DNA of 64,000 nucleotides, taken from Bradyrhizobiaceae bacterium PARB1. Its GTDB lineage: Bacteria; Pseudomonadota; Alphaproteobacteria; Rhizobiales; Xanthobacteraceae. Below are positions 1 through 8,901 of the stretch, one piece after another. Every line of letters starts with the position of its first letter. Within the stretch, counting starts at the first letter, position 1. The notes below the pieces were generated by a model. It saw only the letters and a list, made by a program, of their open reading frames with translations, did no database searches and was not told the origin of the DNA. The stretch covers positions 496,001-560,000 of the forward strand of contig NKIY01000001.1 of the NCBI GenBank assembly GCA_002256345.1. The letters run 5' to 3'. The position numbers and the translations under genes were made by a program.

Positions 1-324
1 ATCGACGCCGTATTTCTTCAGCAGGCTCTTGGTGAAATCGCGATGCTCCGGCGTGATGCGGCTTTCCAGCGATTTCCAGGTGACGTGTTTTTCACCGGCG
101 GTGGAGATGTTTTCCGGGATCAGCACATCGATGCCGTAAGGCTTGCCGTCGACATGATCGTCGATCCATTTCAGCTCCTGCTCCAGCGTCTCCGGCGAAT
201 GCACGGTGGCGCCGAGCACGCCGAAGCCGCCGGCGCGACTGACGGCGGCAACCACATCGCGGCAATGGCTGAAAGCGAGCAGGGGAAAGTCGATCCCCAG
301 CATGTCGCAGATCGGCGATTTCAT
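1..324 (-). CDS. Nitronate monooxygenase-like flavoprotein (N-terminal fragment, runs off the window)
   Basis: The first 108 codons lie here and the gene continues beyond base 1. The start is the ATG at 324-322, preceded by a good ribosome site (CGGGAG, minus strand). The translation begins MKSPICDMLGIDFPLLAF and soon reads SRAGGFGVLGAT. Together these resemble the FMN-binding TIM-barrel start of the nitronate monooxygenase / 2-nitropropane dioxygenase family, in which a short P-[IL] segment is followed by a G-G-x-G-x-[IL] turn. Family members oxidise alkyl nitronates, but many paralogues have unknown substrates. The gene diverges from the Baeyer-Villiger monooxygenase. The family call is fairly sure; the substrate is unknown because the C-terminal three quarters are not visible. 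Confidence 0.7.
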   Translation of the reverse strand, partial: MKSPICDMLGIDFPLLAFSHCRDVVAAVSRAGGFGVLGATVHSPETLEQELKWIDDHVDGKPYGIDVLIPENISTAGEKHVTWKSLESRITPEHRDFTKSLLKKYGVD

Positions 325-649
325 GAGCGTCTCCCGGAACTATCGAAGCCGCTTCATGTGGCGGCGTTGGGGAGAGGCTAGCGGAAGAGTGGGGTGACGA
401 AAACTCCCTTGTCATCGCCCGCGAAAGCGGACGATCCAGTATACGGCGGCATTGGTGATGAAGCTCTGCCGACAGTGTTTACTGGATCCCTGCGTTCGCG
501 GGGATGCGGGGATGACAGGCAGAGCGGGTGACGACGGATAAAGCTTCACATTCCGCCTCGCAAAATACGAGCCCCATTTCTCCCTTGCGCTTTCGCGCCC
601 TACGGGAAATGCTGTCCGTAACAAGCAAAGCAAAAAATCCGGGAGTGAA
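325..649. other. Intergenic gap between divergent genes, holding a dispersed repeat
   Basis: These 325 bases separate the divergent nitronate monooxygenase-like and Baeyer-Villiger genes. Both promoters must lie here, but I cannot pick a convincing -35/-10 pair. The main content is the palindromic repeat at about 416-515 (listed separately). I see no credible small coding region. Confidence 0.6.
416..515. repeat. Dispersed palindromic repeat, GATCCAGTA family (copy 1)
   Basis: An inverted pair GATCCAGTA (433-441) / TACTGGATC (480-488) is flanked by CCCGCGAAAGCGG on the left and by CTGCGTTCGCGGGGAT leading to GATGACA on the right. The same module recurs at 63598-63645, with the same spacing logic and the same trailing GATGACA. 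It is non-coding and lies between genes. Confidence 0.65.
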
Positions 650-2365
650 ATGATGGCCGCAGCGCAGCCGCAATCCGTCCAAACCCGAAGCGCCAGCACA
701 GCACAGACAGATGTCGTGGTCGTCGGCGCCGGTTTCTCCGGCCTCTATCTCCTGCACAAGCTCCGCGGTCTTGGTCTTCGCGTAAAGGTTTTCGAACAGG
801 GCGGCGATGTCGGCGGGACCTGGTACTGGAACCGCTATCCCGGCGCGCGCTGCGATGTGGAGAGCATGCAGTATTCGTTCTCCTTCGACGATAAGCTGCA
901 GCAGAGCTGGGACTGGAGCGAGCGCTATGCGCCGCAGCCGGAAATCCTGCGCTATGCCGGCCATGTGGCCGATCGCTACGATCTGCGCCGCGACATCACC
1001 TTCAACACCCGCGTCGAGTCCGCCGTGTTCGATGAGATCGACAACCGCTGGACAGTAACGACATCGGACGGCATGAGTACGGTCGCGCAATATGTGGTGC
1101 TCGCCACCGGTTGCCTCTCCAATGCGCGCTCGCCGGATTTCAAGGGGCTGAAGGATTTCAAGGGCAAGGTCTATCACACCGGCAGCTGGCCACATGAGGC
1201 CGTGGACTTCACCGGCCTGCGCGTCGGCGTCATCGGCACCGGCTCATCGGCGATCCAGTCGATCCCGATCATCGCCGATCAGGCAAAGCAGCTTTACGTC
1301 TTCCAGCGTACCGCGAATTTCAGCGTGCCGGCTCGTAACGCAACGCTCACCGATGCCGAGCGCAAGACATTCCGCGATAACTATGCGGAGATTCGCCGCA
1401 TCGCGCGCGAGGAGATGAAGAACGGCATCTATCAGCCGGTGCCGGACCGCGGCGCGCTGGACGATCCTGAAGAAGCGCGCCGCGAAAAGTACGAAGCGCG
1501 CTGGACCTCGGGCGGCCTCACCTTCATGGGCGTCTACAACAATCTCGGCCTCGACCTCGCGGCCAATGATACCGCAGCCGGTTTCATCCGCGACAAGATC
1601 GCCGATATCGTCAAGGACCCCGAAACGGCAAGGTTGCTGCAGCCGAACAGCCATCCCGTCGGCACCAAGCGCATCTGCGTCGATACCGATTACTACACAA
1701 CCTTCAACCGCCCGAACGTGAAGCTGGTCGATATCAAGACCAATCCCATCGAGGAGATCCTGCCCCATGCGGTGCGCACCGGCGGCGGGGATTACGACGT
1801 CGACGCCATCGTGCTCGCCACCGGCTTCGATGCGATGACGGGCTCCGTCGCCAAGATCGAGATTCGCGGCCGCAATGGCCGGACGCTGAACGACAAATGG
1901 GCGGAAGGTCCGCGCACCTATCTCGGCCTCATGAGTGCGGGCTTTCCGAACCTGTTCATCATCACCGGCCCCGGCTCGCCATCGGTGCTGTCCAACATGC
2001 TGGTCTCCATCGAGCAGCATGTGGACTGGATCACCGACTGCCTCAGCGCCATGGGCAAACGCGGTGCCGAGACCATCGAGGCCACGCGCGCAGCCGAGGA
2101 CAAATGGGTCGATCACGTCAACGAGGTGGCGTCAGCGACGCTCTATCCGCAGGCGAATAGTTGGTACATGGGCGCCAACGTGCCCGGCAAGCCCCGCATC
2201 TTCATGCCCTATATCGGCGGCGTCGGCGTCTATCGCAGGATCTGCGACGAGGTAGCGGCGAAGGGGTATGAGGGATTCGAGATGAACAGTAGCGAAAGTA
2301 GGCGCACGGTTGTTTCCGAATCTTCATCCATCGAGTCGCAATCTTTCGCCGGAACAACCGCGTGA
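650..2365 (+). CDS. Baeyer-Villiger monooxygenase (flavin monooxygenase)
   Basis: This NADPH- and FAD-dependent enzyme inserts oxygen next to a carbonyl, making esters or lactones from ketones. The FAD Rossmann motif GAGFSG is at residues 26-31, GGTWYWNRYPGARCD at about 55-69, the Baeyer-Villiger fingerprint FKGKVYHTGSWP at 170-181, and the NADPH motif GTGSSA at about 196-201. The length of 571 residues is slightly above the usual 530-550. ATG codons at 650 and 653 compete; GGGAG at 641-645 is better spaced for 653. The last 25-30 residues (after KGYEGFEMN) are Ser/Glu-rich and unlike the family terminus. They lie where base composition drops, so the natural C-terminus may have been replaced by the adjacent insert. 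The substrate (cyclic or aryl ketone) is not predictable. Confidence 0.9.
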   Translation: MMAAAQPQSVQTRSASTAQTDVVVVGAGFSGLYLLHKLRGLGLRVKVFEQGGDVGGTWYWNRYPGARCDVESMQYSFSFDDKLQQSWDWSERYAPQPEILRYAGHVADRYDLRRDITFNTRVESAVFDEIDNRWTVTTSDGMSTVAQYVVLATGCLSNARSPDFKGLKDFKGKVYHTGSWPHEAVDFTGLRVGVIGTGSSAIQSIPIIADQAKQLYVFQRTANFSVPARNATLTDAERKTFRDNYAEIRRIAREEMKNGIYQPVPDRGALDDPEEARREKYEARWTSGGLTFMGVYNNLGLDLAANDTAAGFIRDKIADIVKDPETARLLQPNSHPVGTKRICVDTDYYTTFNRPNVKLVDIKTNPIEEILPHAVRTGGGDYDVDAIVLATGFDAMTGSVAKIEIRGRNGRTLNDKWAEGPRTYLGLMSAGFPNLFIITGPGSPSVLSNMLVSIEQHVDWITDCLSAMGKRGAETIEATRAAEDKWVDHVNEVASATLYPQANSWYMGANVPGKPRIFMPYIGGVGVYRRICDEVAAKGYEGFEMNSSESRRTVVSESSSIESQSFAGTTA

Positions 2366-2459
2366 CTTCGAAGCTACACGTAATTTTGAATCGCAGCCCG
2401 CGTTACTGGAAACCCGTGAACTTACATCCGAGAGCGTATTGCCGGCCCAGCTTCTGAAG

Positions 2460-4355
2460 TCAGAATGCCGCGAAAAGCTCCCTCCATTTGTCGACTTGTC
2501 CCGGTATAGGAGCGGCATCGGTAAGTGGCTTCGACGACGGGGAGCGCTTGATGATGGCCCATCCGTTGAAGAAGCTCTCGTCGTAAAAAGACCAGCAAAC
2601 TCCTCCGCATGAACTGCTTGCTTCGACGACGAGGATAGCACGGGAGGAATCCGTCGGGCCGGATGGCCGCGCCTCTCGAAAGAGGACAATGTGATTGAGA
2701 AGCCGTTCCCTTTTCCCGCTCACTGTATGCGCGATGTTGATCACAAATGCATCGCCGAGACGGGCATTCTCAAGTGAGGCGACGCGAGATATCTGAGGAT
2801 CGATTCCCGTTCCCGCGCGAGAAATGAAGGCGTTGGTGTCGATCACGTCCTTCATCTGCCATAGATGCGATAGAAATGCTGAACAATCGATGCCGAACAC
2901 TCGTATCTGCCCTGAAACGGTTTTGTCGTGATTCTCAATGTCGCTAAATATAAAGGGCTTGTCTCCGTCCAGAGCGAGGATCGGCATTCGGACGGGAGGG
3001 CCGACTTTGGCGTTGGCCCCAAAGTGAGGACGGTCCTGCGCTTTCGAACTCTGCGCATATGGTACGCCCTTTCTGGTCCATTCGCCCTTCGCAAGCCGCA
3101 GTTCTGTTATCGGGCTCCAGGGATAGGAGCCCGATACGACGCAATTTTTGTCCGGATCGTCATGTGGCTGCGGCTTGAGTGCGTGGCAAGCTTTTGGCAA
3201 GGACTTCGTATCGATCGTATATTCCTGTTCGGCGTAGTTGAACGCTTGGCGCCATATGGCGGAAGAAGCGGAAGATGAAGCAATGGTATCTCCCGGCTCC
3301 TCCGGTGAGCGCTCTATCGACGATTGGATGACAGGAGCGCCATCGTCGTCTTTCACATCACACCGTGCTGTTTGGCGCTTCTCGGCTGCGAAGTAACACG
3401 GATGGACATAGAAATTCTTCTTGTCGAACGTACCCATCACGAGGACTTCGCCCGTGCTTGCCAAGGCGACACTGCGATGCCCCATCTTGACGCGGCTCAG
3501 TCCAAGGTTGATGCGCATGTTGGCATTCAATGACTTGGTTGGCGACCGTCGTTCGAGCAGAATCTCGGTGCTTACGAAGCCCTTTTTTTGTGTTCTGGCG
3601 GTCAACAGAAAGTGGCGGGCGGGTGAATTGTTGACGACACTGCTCTCGAGTTCCTGCGCTGAAGCAAGAAAGCGTCCCCGGGTATCGATCGTGATTGGAT
3701 CAGAGAAAAATCTGTCGATGCCTGGATTCTTTTTTGTGCGAGAAAGAACAAAACTCTTGTTCTCTCCTCCGGTGACTTTAGTCGCGGCATCGGAAACAGA
3801 AAAAGCGCGAAGTTGCGTGTCCGGAAGGTCCTCAGCGCATTTCACGGCAGGGAGATCGTCTTCAGGAGTCGCCGTGCGATCCACCGCGGATGAGATAGAT
3901 TTCTGGGATGCAGATAGTTGCAGGGCTTGGAATGACAATGATGCGGGAGTTCTCGTATAGATTAGAGCGTCTCTTGGCACGATCGGCTGCGATTGAAGAA
4001 CTACGCGCTGATCGTGCAGATGAACGCGCCAAAGTCGAAAGGATGGGGGCAACGCGCAATCGCCTCGCTTCTTGAAGCGTTGGGTAAACGGCTGTCCTTG
4101 GGCGGACCAGTCGTCAAGTGTGAAGAACTGGATGCGCCAAAGCGCAGGATCTACAACGGCGAATACGTCCCGTTTTTTGTCCTCCTGGCGAGCGAAGCGA
4201 AAAATTGCGCTTGGACCTGCGCCGTTTGTATAAGGTCGAATGATTGCTTGACCGAGCGAGGTTGTATCCGCCGCGACAGCAGGATGAACGGTCAGTAAAA
4301 GAGCTGCGATGCAGCCGGAAAGCATAGCGATTCCGAGTGTCGAAATTGACCGCAT
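2460..4355 (-). CDS. Exported protein of unknown function
   Basis: A 631-residue protein that I do not recognise. It begins with a Sec-type signal (MRSISTLGIAMLSGCIAALLLTVHPAVAA, probable cleavage after AVA). An internal LSGC could alternatively act as a lipobox, making it a lipoprotein. The rest is soluble with no obvious transmembrane span, and has scattered cysteines and many short beta-type stretches. It lies 59 bases downstream of the Tat-exported protein on the same strand, so the two are probably one operon. The DNA is visibly A+T-richer than its surroundings (some 60-base lines near 42-58% G+C), suggesting acquisition by transfer. No catalytic motif could be picked out. It may be a partner of its neighbour or a secreted structural protein. 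Confidence 0.7.
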   Translation of the reverse strand: MRSISTLGIAMLSGCIAALLLTVHPAVAADTTSLGQAIIRPYTNGAGPSAIFRFARQEDKKRDVFAVVDPALWRIQFFTLDDWSAQGQPFTQRFKKRGDCALPPSFRLWRVHLHDQRVVLQSQPIVPRDALIYTRTPASLSFQALQLSASQKSISSAVDRTATPEDDLPAVKCAEDLPDTQLRAFSVSDAATKVTGGENKSFVLSRTKKNPGIDRFFSDPITIDTRGRFLASAQELESSVVNNSPARHFLLTARTQKKGFVSTEILLERRSPTKSLNANMRINLGLSRVKMGHRSVALASTGEVLVMGTFDKKNFYVHPCYFAAEKRQTARCDVKDDDGAPVIQSSIERSPEEPGDTIASSSASSAIWRQAFNYAEQEYTIDTKSLPKACHALKPQPHDDPDKNCVVSGSYPWSPITELRLAKGEWTRKGVPYAQSSKAQDRPHFGANAKVGPPVRMPILALDGDKPFIFSDIENHDKTVSGQIRVFGIDCSAFLSHLWQMKDVIDTNAFISRAGTGIDPQISRVASLENARLGDAFVINIAHTVSGKRERLLNHIVLFREARPSGPTDSSRAILVVEASSSCGGVCWSFYDESFFNGWAIIKRSPSSKPLTDAAPIPGQVDKWRELFAAF

Positions 4356-4414
4356 CTAGGATGCTTCCTTGATAAAATGAAGCCGGAAGGGTGTGAAAAA
4401 TAGTTCCGCTGTAA

Positions 4415-5521
4415 TCAAAGCTCAAACAATACGCTGGGCGCGGTGTCGCCATTCTGGACACCGATTCCGGTAGCCATCATGCCTCGTCGGTTGAAGACAT
4501 CAAGCTGGAATACTCCGTGAAAGCCGTTAGGGCGGTCAGTACCTTTTGATCTCAGCGCTCGCAGATAGCCGAAGGCAATCAGATTGAGAGCGTCCTCATT
4601 GAGGCGGGCGTCGCTCGACAAGGCGAGGCGTCGCCACTCTTTGATCGCAATAGTCGTTTCTTTGCGGCGATATAGCTGGGTGTAATCCGGAGTATAGTCG
4701 CCCTTAGCTGCAAAAACCCTGCCCGAAAACGTAAACTGTCGGCAGGCATCAACCCATTGCGAGATATGATCCAGCATCTCAACGCCACTGGAGAACTTCG
4801 TTCTGAACGCTTTGACATGATCGACCCATAAGCCAGCCATGTCGGCGCCGTTGAAAATGAGAAGATCGACAAAAGTGTAGAACGCGCGCTTGGGAGCATC
4901 GCCTTCTGTCGATAGTCCCATATCTCGCTGCCAGGCATCTGCGTATCTGAGAGCTTGGGTCAGTTCGTTGTCAATCAGTGCGTCCTGGCGTGATCGCAAG
5001 GGCGGTGACTTGAGCCAGCGGCTGACGTCGCTGCGTATGGATGGTTTCAGTTGACCGGATATCCTCCAGCTCTCAAGCACTCTCAGGGCATCTGCCCTGC
5101 GGGAGGGGTTGGCCGAAGCCTTAATCAGTCTGTCTATATCTGCCCGTATACTCGGCGGCGCTGCTGCGACGAAGTCGGGGCCTCCGTCTTTGAGTAACGT
5201 GGAGTAGATGCTCGAGGAGTTATGATTCCACTGCAAGTAGCCCAAGGAAACGACGTCGGTAGCCGACACATTTCCGTATGCATCTTCGATATTCCGTTTT
5301 CCGGACTCGAATAGAGCAATGATTTCGAGTGCAGTTTGTCGCCAATGAGCTGGCACTGGACGGGCTTCGGGGAGGTGAGGCACCTTTTCTGGTAGAGCAA
5401 GAGCAGGGCGGACGCCCGTGGCTGGATTGACGCCAGGGCACTTTTCCGTCGCTTGAGCGAAAGTCGCTCCGAAGGCCGCGACCGCGCCGCCGCAAATTAC
5501 TGACCGGCGTGACAGGTACAC
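4415..5521 (-). CDS. Tat-exported protein with a lysozyme-like motif
   Basis: A 368-residue protein. The N-terminus has twin arginines followed by a hydrophobic stretch (SRRSVICGGAVAAFGATFAQA), a good Tat signal. After it, residues 63-99 read as a helix with glutamate E72 (LFESG), then AYGN, then SLGYLQWN at 92-99. That order (catalytic Glu followed by G-x-x-S-x-G-x-L-Q-W-N) recalls bacterial lysozyme-superfamily or chitosanase-like hydrolases. If so, the protein would cleave peptidoglycan or another polysaccharide in the periplasm. The remaining 270 residues are mostly helical and unrecognised. It leads a probable two-gene operon with the exported protein downstream. The start ATG follows a weak ribosome site. 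The hydrolase assignment is motif-based inference only. Confidence 0.6.
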   Translation of the reverse strand: MYLSRRSVICGGAVAAFGATFAQATEKCPGVNPATGVRPALALPEKVPHLPEARPVPAHWRQTALEIIALFESGKRNIEDAYGNVSATDVVSLGYLQWNHNSSSIYSTLLKDGGPDFVAAAPPSIRADIDRLIKASANPSRRADALRVLESWRISGQLKPSIRSDVSRWLKSPPLRSRQDALIDNELTQALRYADAWQRDMGLSTEGDAPKRAFYTFVDLLIFNGADMAGLWVDHVKAFRTKFSSGVEMLDHISQWVDACRQFTFSGRVFAAKGDYTPDYTQLYRRKETTIAIKEWRRLALSSDARLNEDALNLIAFGYLRALRSKGTDRPNGFHGVFQLDVFNRRGMMATGIGVQNGDTAPSVLFEL

Positions 5522-5688
5522 GACACATCCCCCATGTGTTTATTGCTCGGCCATAACCGTACAAAGCAACAACGAGAAGTGCAACCTTAGGGGGAGTGTC
5601 TTCTTCTGCCGCGCGGCCTGTATGAGCTGCGTCACCGGTTGTAAGATGAAACGTTCATTGTGATTGCGGCGGCGCCGCATAAGAGGGA

Positions 5689-6471
5689 TCAGAACGCCGT
5701 ATACCCGCCATCGATCACGAACGTATCCGCAGTGTGATACGATGACGCCTTGCTCATCAGATACACCGCGATGCCGCCGAAGTCCTCGGGTTCGCCGAAG
5801 CGGCGCACGGGGATGCGGGGCATCACATTGGCGACGAATTTCTCGTTGCCCATGATGCCCGCCGTCATGTCGCTCTTGATCCAGCCGGGCAGAATCGCAT
5901 TCGCCGTCACGCCATGCCGCGCCAGCTCCACCGCCAGCGCGCGCACCAGCGCGTTGATCGCCGCTTTCGTCGCCGCATAGTGTTCGTTGCGCGCGGTGCC
6001 GAAGATCGAGGCGAGGCTCGAGGTTGCCACCAGCCGGCCGAACTTGTCGCCGCCCTCCGCGCGCTCGGTCATGTGCCGCGCCGCGACCTGGAAGGCATGG
6101 AAGACGCCGTCCAGATTGGTCGCAAACATGGTCCGCCACTGTTCTTCGGTGCGATCGATGAAACTGTGCCGGCCGCCGCCGCCGATGCCGGCATTGGCGA
6201 AACAACCGTCGACGCGGCCGAATGTCTTCAGCGTCGCCGCCATCGCAGCCTTCACCGAAGCGGTGTCGGTGACGTCGCAGATCTGCGTTTCCACCTTGCC
6301 GCTCAGACCTGCCATGCTTGCCGCCGCAGCCTTGTTTTTCTCGGCATTGCGGCTCCAGATCGAGACATTGCAGCCGGCGGCTGCCAGCGCCTGAGCGATG
6401 CCAAGGCCGATGCCGCCATTGCCGCCGGTGACCACCGCCACGCGGCCGGAGAGATCGAAAATGTTGCTCAT
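5689..6471 (-). CDS. Short-chain dehydrogenase/reductase
   Basis: A 260-residue classical SDR that interconverts an alcohol and a carbonyl with NAD(P)H. The cofactor motif TGGNGGIG is at 15-22, NAG at 93-95, the catalytic serine at about 151-152 and Y165-x-x-x-K169 (YAATK). The C-terminal FVIDGGYTAF is typical of FabG-like members. It starts at the ATG at 6471, upstream of the A+T-rich insert, and is transcribed towards that insert. It diverges from the PaaG-like hydratase, so a role in the neighbouring acyl-CoA or ketone metabolism is plausible. The substrate cannot be deduced; many genomes carry dozens of such paralogues. Confidence 0.9.
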   Translation of the reverse strand: MSNIFDLSGRVAVVTGGNGGIGLGIAQALAAAGCNVSIWSRNAEKNKAAAASMAGLSGKVETQICDVTDTASVKAAMAATLKTFGRVDGCFANAGIGGGGRHSFIDRTEEQWRTMFATNLDGVFHAFQVAARHMTERAEGGDKFGRLVATSSLASIFGTARNEHYAATKAAINALVRALAVELARHGVTANAILPGWIKSDMTAGIMGNEKFVANVMPRIPVRRFGEPEDFGGIAVYLMSKASSYHTADTFVIDGGYTAF

Positions 6472-6631
6472 GAGCGCTTCCTCATTTGCGCAGGTTATGC
6501 CTGCATCGTTGGATGATCAGCTTTCCAATCGGAAGCATGGACAAGCGCGTTCGAAAAATCAAATATGCCGGTCGAAATCCAATAGCTCCCACACCGCGGA
6601 ATTAAGACGCGGGTTCATTCGCGAGGAAACC

Positions 6632-7426
6632 ATGCAGTTCAAACACGTCACACTCGATTTCGACGGCCAGGTCGCCATCCTGAAACTCGATCATCAGGAG
6701 GTGATGAATGCCGTGTCGGTCGACATGCTCGGCGGCCTGGCAGAGGCGATGGATGAGATCGCCGATCGTCGTGACGACGTGCGCTGTCTCGTCATCACCG
6801 GCGCGGGCCGCGCGTTCTGCACCGGCGCCAATCTGCAGGGGCGCAACAACAACCTGACCGCCAAGCGCAGCAATGCTGGCGCCACGCTGGAGACCGCGTT
6901 CCATCCGTTCCTGCGCCGCCTGCAAAACCTGCATTGCCCGATCGTCACAGCGGTCAACGGTCCCGCGGCCGGCGCCGGCATGAGCTTTGCGTTGATGGGC
7001 GACCTCGTTCTCTGCGCGAAGTCATCCTATTTCCTGCAGGCCTTCCGCCGCATCGGCCTCGTGCCGGATTGCGGCTCGACCTGGATTTTGCCGCGCCTGA
7101 TCGGCAAGGCACGTTCGGTGGAGCTGTCGCTGCTCGGCGAAAAACTCCCGGCAGAGAAGGCGCTGGAATGGGGCCTCGTCAACCGCGTCTATGATGACGC
7201 CGTGCTGATGGATGAAGCCATGAAGCTCGCGCACGATCTCGCCAATGGTCCGACGCTGGCGCTGTCGCTGATCCGCACGCTGTATTGGGAAAGCCCGGAA
7301 AATTCGTTCGAGGATCAGATCAATCTCGAAGTGAAGTCGCAGCGCATTGCCGGCGCTTCTCCGGACTTCAAGGAAGGCGTGTCTGCTTTCCTTGAAAAAC
7401 GCCCTGCAAAATTCACGGGCAAGTAA
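6632..7426 (+). CDS. Enoyl-CoA hydratase/isomerase, PaaG-like
   Basis: A 264-residue crotonase-fold enzyme. The start ATG at 6632 follows GAGGAAA; the open frame extends 78 codons further upstream, but that part has no ribosome site or homology. The oxyanion-hole segments are GAGRAFCTGAN (about residues 56-66) and GPAAGAGMS. In place of the usual hydratase glutamate there is Asp in RIGLVPDCGSTWILPRL. Together with the C-terminus EGVSAFLEKRPAKFTGK this closely resembles PaaG, the ring-1,2-epoxyphenylacetyl-CoA isomerase / 2,3-dehydroadipyl-CoA hydratase. No other paa genes are visible, so it may act on another unsaturated acyl-CoA. It is the first gene of a tight operon with the kinase-like and DUF6285 genes. 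Confidence 0.85.
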   Translation: MQFKHVTLDFDGQVAILKLDHQEVMNAVSVDMLGGLAEAMDEIADRRDDVRCLVITGAGRAFCTGANLQGRNNNLTAKRSNAGATLETAFHPFLRRLQNLHCPIVTAVNGPAAGAGMSFALMGDLVLCAKSSYFLQAFRRIGLVPDCGSTWILPRLIGKARSVELSLLGEKLPAEKALEWGLVNRVYDDAVLMDEAMKLAHDLANGPTLALSLIRTLYWESPENSFEDQINLEVKSQRIAGASPDFKEGVSAFLEKRPAKFTGK

Positions 7427-7429
7427 ACC

Positions 7430-8431
7430 TTGAGCTCAGCTTCACTTGCTGAGCTGCTCGCCCGCAGCGTCTCGTCATGGTGCGAAGGCGCCACGGGCGT
7501 GGTGGATGCGAAGCGCTTGTCCGGCGGAGCCAGCCAGGAGACGTGGTCGTTCGACATCACACATCCCGGCGGCGCCATCGGCGCCATTCTGCGCCGTGCA
7601 CCACCAGGCTATGGCGCGGCGCCCGGCCGCGCGGCAGGGCTCGACGCCGAGGCCGTGCTGATGCGACTGGCTTATGACGCAGGCGTGCCGTCCCCGAAGG
7701 TGCTGCACGTTTTGAATGCAGCGGATGAACTTGGCTCCGGTTTCATCATGCAGCGAGTCGCTGGCGAGACGATCCCGCGCAAAATTCTCCGCGACGATGA
7801 ATTCGCCGCCTTCAGGCCGAAACTGGCGCGGCGGTGCGGGGAAATTCTCGCCGGCATTCACGGATTGGCTGCCTCTGGTTTGCCGCAACTGCGCCGCATG
7901 GATGCCGCAACAGAAGTCGCCGAATTGCAGCAGGAGATCGATAATTTTGGCTGGCCGCGGCCGGTTTTCGAGCTCGCTTTGCGGTGGCTTCGCGACAACT
8001 ATCCCGGCCCATCCGCACGCGTCACGCTGGTGCACGGCGATTTTCGTCACGGCAATCTGATGATCGGTGCAGACGGTGTGCGCGCCGTGCTCGATTGGGA
8101 GCTCGCGCATCTCGGTGATCCCATGGAGGATCTCGGCTGGATCTGCGTGAATTCCTGGCGCTTCGGCGGCATCGACAAACCGGTCGGTGGCTTCGGCAGT
8201 TATGAAGAGTTGTTTGCTGGCTATGAGGCCGCTAGCGGCATCAAGGTCGATGCGGACAGGGTGAAGTTCTGGGAAGTGATGGGCACGTTGCGCTGGGGCG
8301 TGATGTGCGTTGGCATGATGCACCGGTTTCGGATCGGTCCGGATCATTCGATGGAGCGCGCGATGATCGGGCGGCGTGCATCGGAGACGGAAATAGATCT
8401 GCTCAGGCTTCTTGCCCCGCGAGGTGCGTGA
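7430..8431 (+). CDS. APH-family phosphotransferase (acyl-CoA dehydrogenase-associated kinase)
   Basis: A 333-residue aminoglycoside-phosphotransferase-fold protein. The catalytic loop is VHGDFRHGNLMI, followed by the metal-binding segment VLDWELAHLGDPMEDLGW. This is the subtype fused to acyl-CoA dehydrogenase in animal ACAD10/11, where a 4-hydroxyacyl-CoA is phosphorylated before dehydration. Bacterial versions are separate genes beside acyl-CoA dehydrogenases, as here (9819-11093). The start appears to be TTG at 7430, three bases after the preceding stop. It overlaps the DUF6285 gene by one base (TGATG), so the genes are translationally coupled. A role in 4-hydroxy fatty acid catabolism is inferred from the ACAD10/11 parallel. 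Confidence 0.8.
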   Translation: MSSASLAELLARSVSSWCEGATGVVDAKRLSGGASQETWSFDITHPGGAIGAILRRAPPGYGAAPGRAAGLDAEAVLMRLAYDAGVPSPKVLHVLNAADELGSGFIMQRVAGETIPRKILRDDEFAAFRPKLARRCGEILAGIHGLAASGLPQLRRMDAATEVAELQQEIDNFGWPRPVFELALRWLRDNYPGPSARVTLVHGDFRHGNLMIGADGVRAVLDWELAHLGDPMEDLGWICVNSWRFGGIDKPVGGFGSYEELFAGYEAASGIKVDADRVKFWEVMGTLRWGVMCVGMMHRFRIGPDHSMERAMIGRRASETEIDLLRLLAPRGA

Positions 8432-8793
8432 TGCAGGACGAACCGAGGCCGGATGAATTGGTGAAGGCCGTCGCGGATTTTCTCCGCAATGACATCGCGC
8501 CTGATATTTCCGGGCACGCAGGTTTCAAGCTGCGCGTGGCGATCAATGCGCTCGATCTGGTGACGCGACAACTCACTGATGCCAGCGAAGGCGAAGAGCT
8601 CGAGAGGCTAAAGGCGCTGCTCGGCGACGGCAGCTTGAAGGAGCTGAACCAGCTCCTCGCCGATCGCATCAGGACCGGCGAGATCGACCTCGCCACGCCC
8701 GGTGTGCAGGAGCATCTCTGGCAGACGACCCTGGCGAAGCTGAAGGTCGATCAGCCGAATTATGCTGCGTATAGGAGAGAGACGGAGAAGTAG
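8431..8793 (+). CDS. DUF6285 domain protein
   Basis: A 120-residue acidic, helical, soluble protein with no signal. It starts at the ATG sharing a base with the stop of the phosphotransferase gene; the same frame is open further upstream, but that is overlap only. The pattern (RPDELVKAVADFLRNDI, LRVAINALDLVTRQL, YRRETEK at the end) fits the DUF6285 family, whose genes regularly sit directly behind APH-type phosphotransferases and near acyl-CoA dehydrogenases. It is probably an accessory subunit of that kinase; no catalytic motif is visible. The stop codon overlaps the left arm of a palindromic repeat. Confidence 0.75.
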   Translation: MQDEPRPDELVKAVADFLRNDIAPDISGHAGFKLRVAINALDLVTRQLTDASEGEELERLKALLGDGSLKELNQLLADRIRTGEIDLATPGVQEHLWQTTLAKLKVDQPNYAAYRRETEK

Positions 8794-8891
8794 GATGGGT
8801 TGAGCGGAGCGAAAAGCCATGCTGTCCGTCGATTGCGGCGGGCTCGGCTGATGGGTTGTCGCCACGGTGCTGTGCGCTCAACCCATCCTAC
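8790..8891. repeat. Dispersed palindrome, GTAGGATGGGT family (copy A)
   Basis: A 17-base perfect inverted repeat: GTAGGATGGGTTGAGCG at 8790-8806 and its complement at 8875-8891, enclosing about 68 bases. It sits between the convergent DUF6285 and crotonase genes and could serve as a hairpin terminator for both. Related elements lie at 21905, 31256 and 42369. Confidence 0.75.
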
Positions 8892-8901
8892 GAGTTCGGA
8901 G

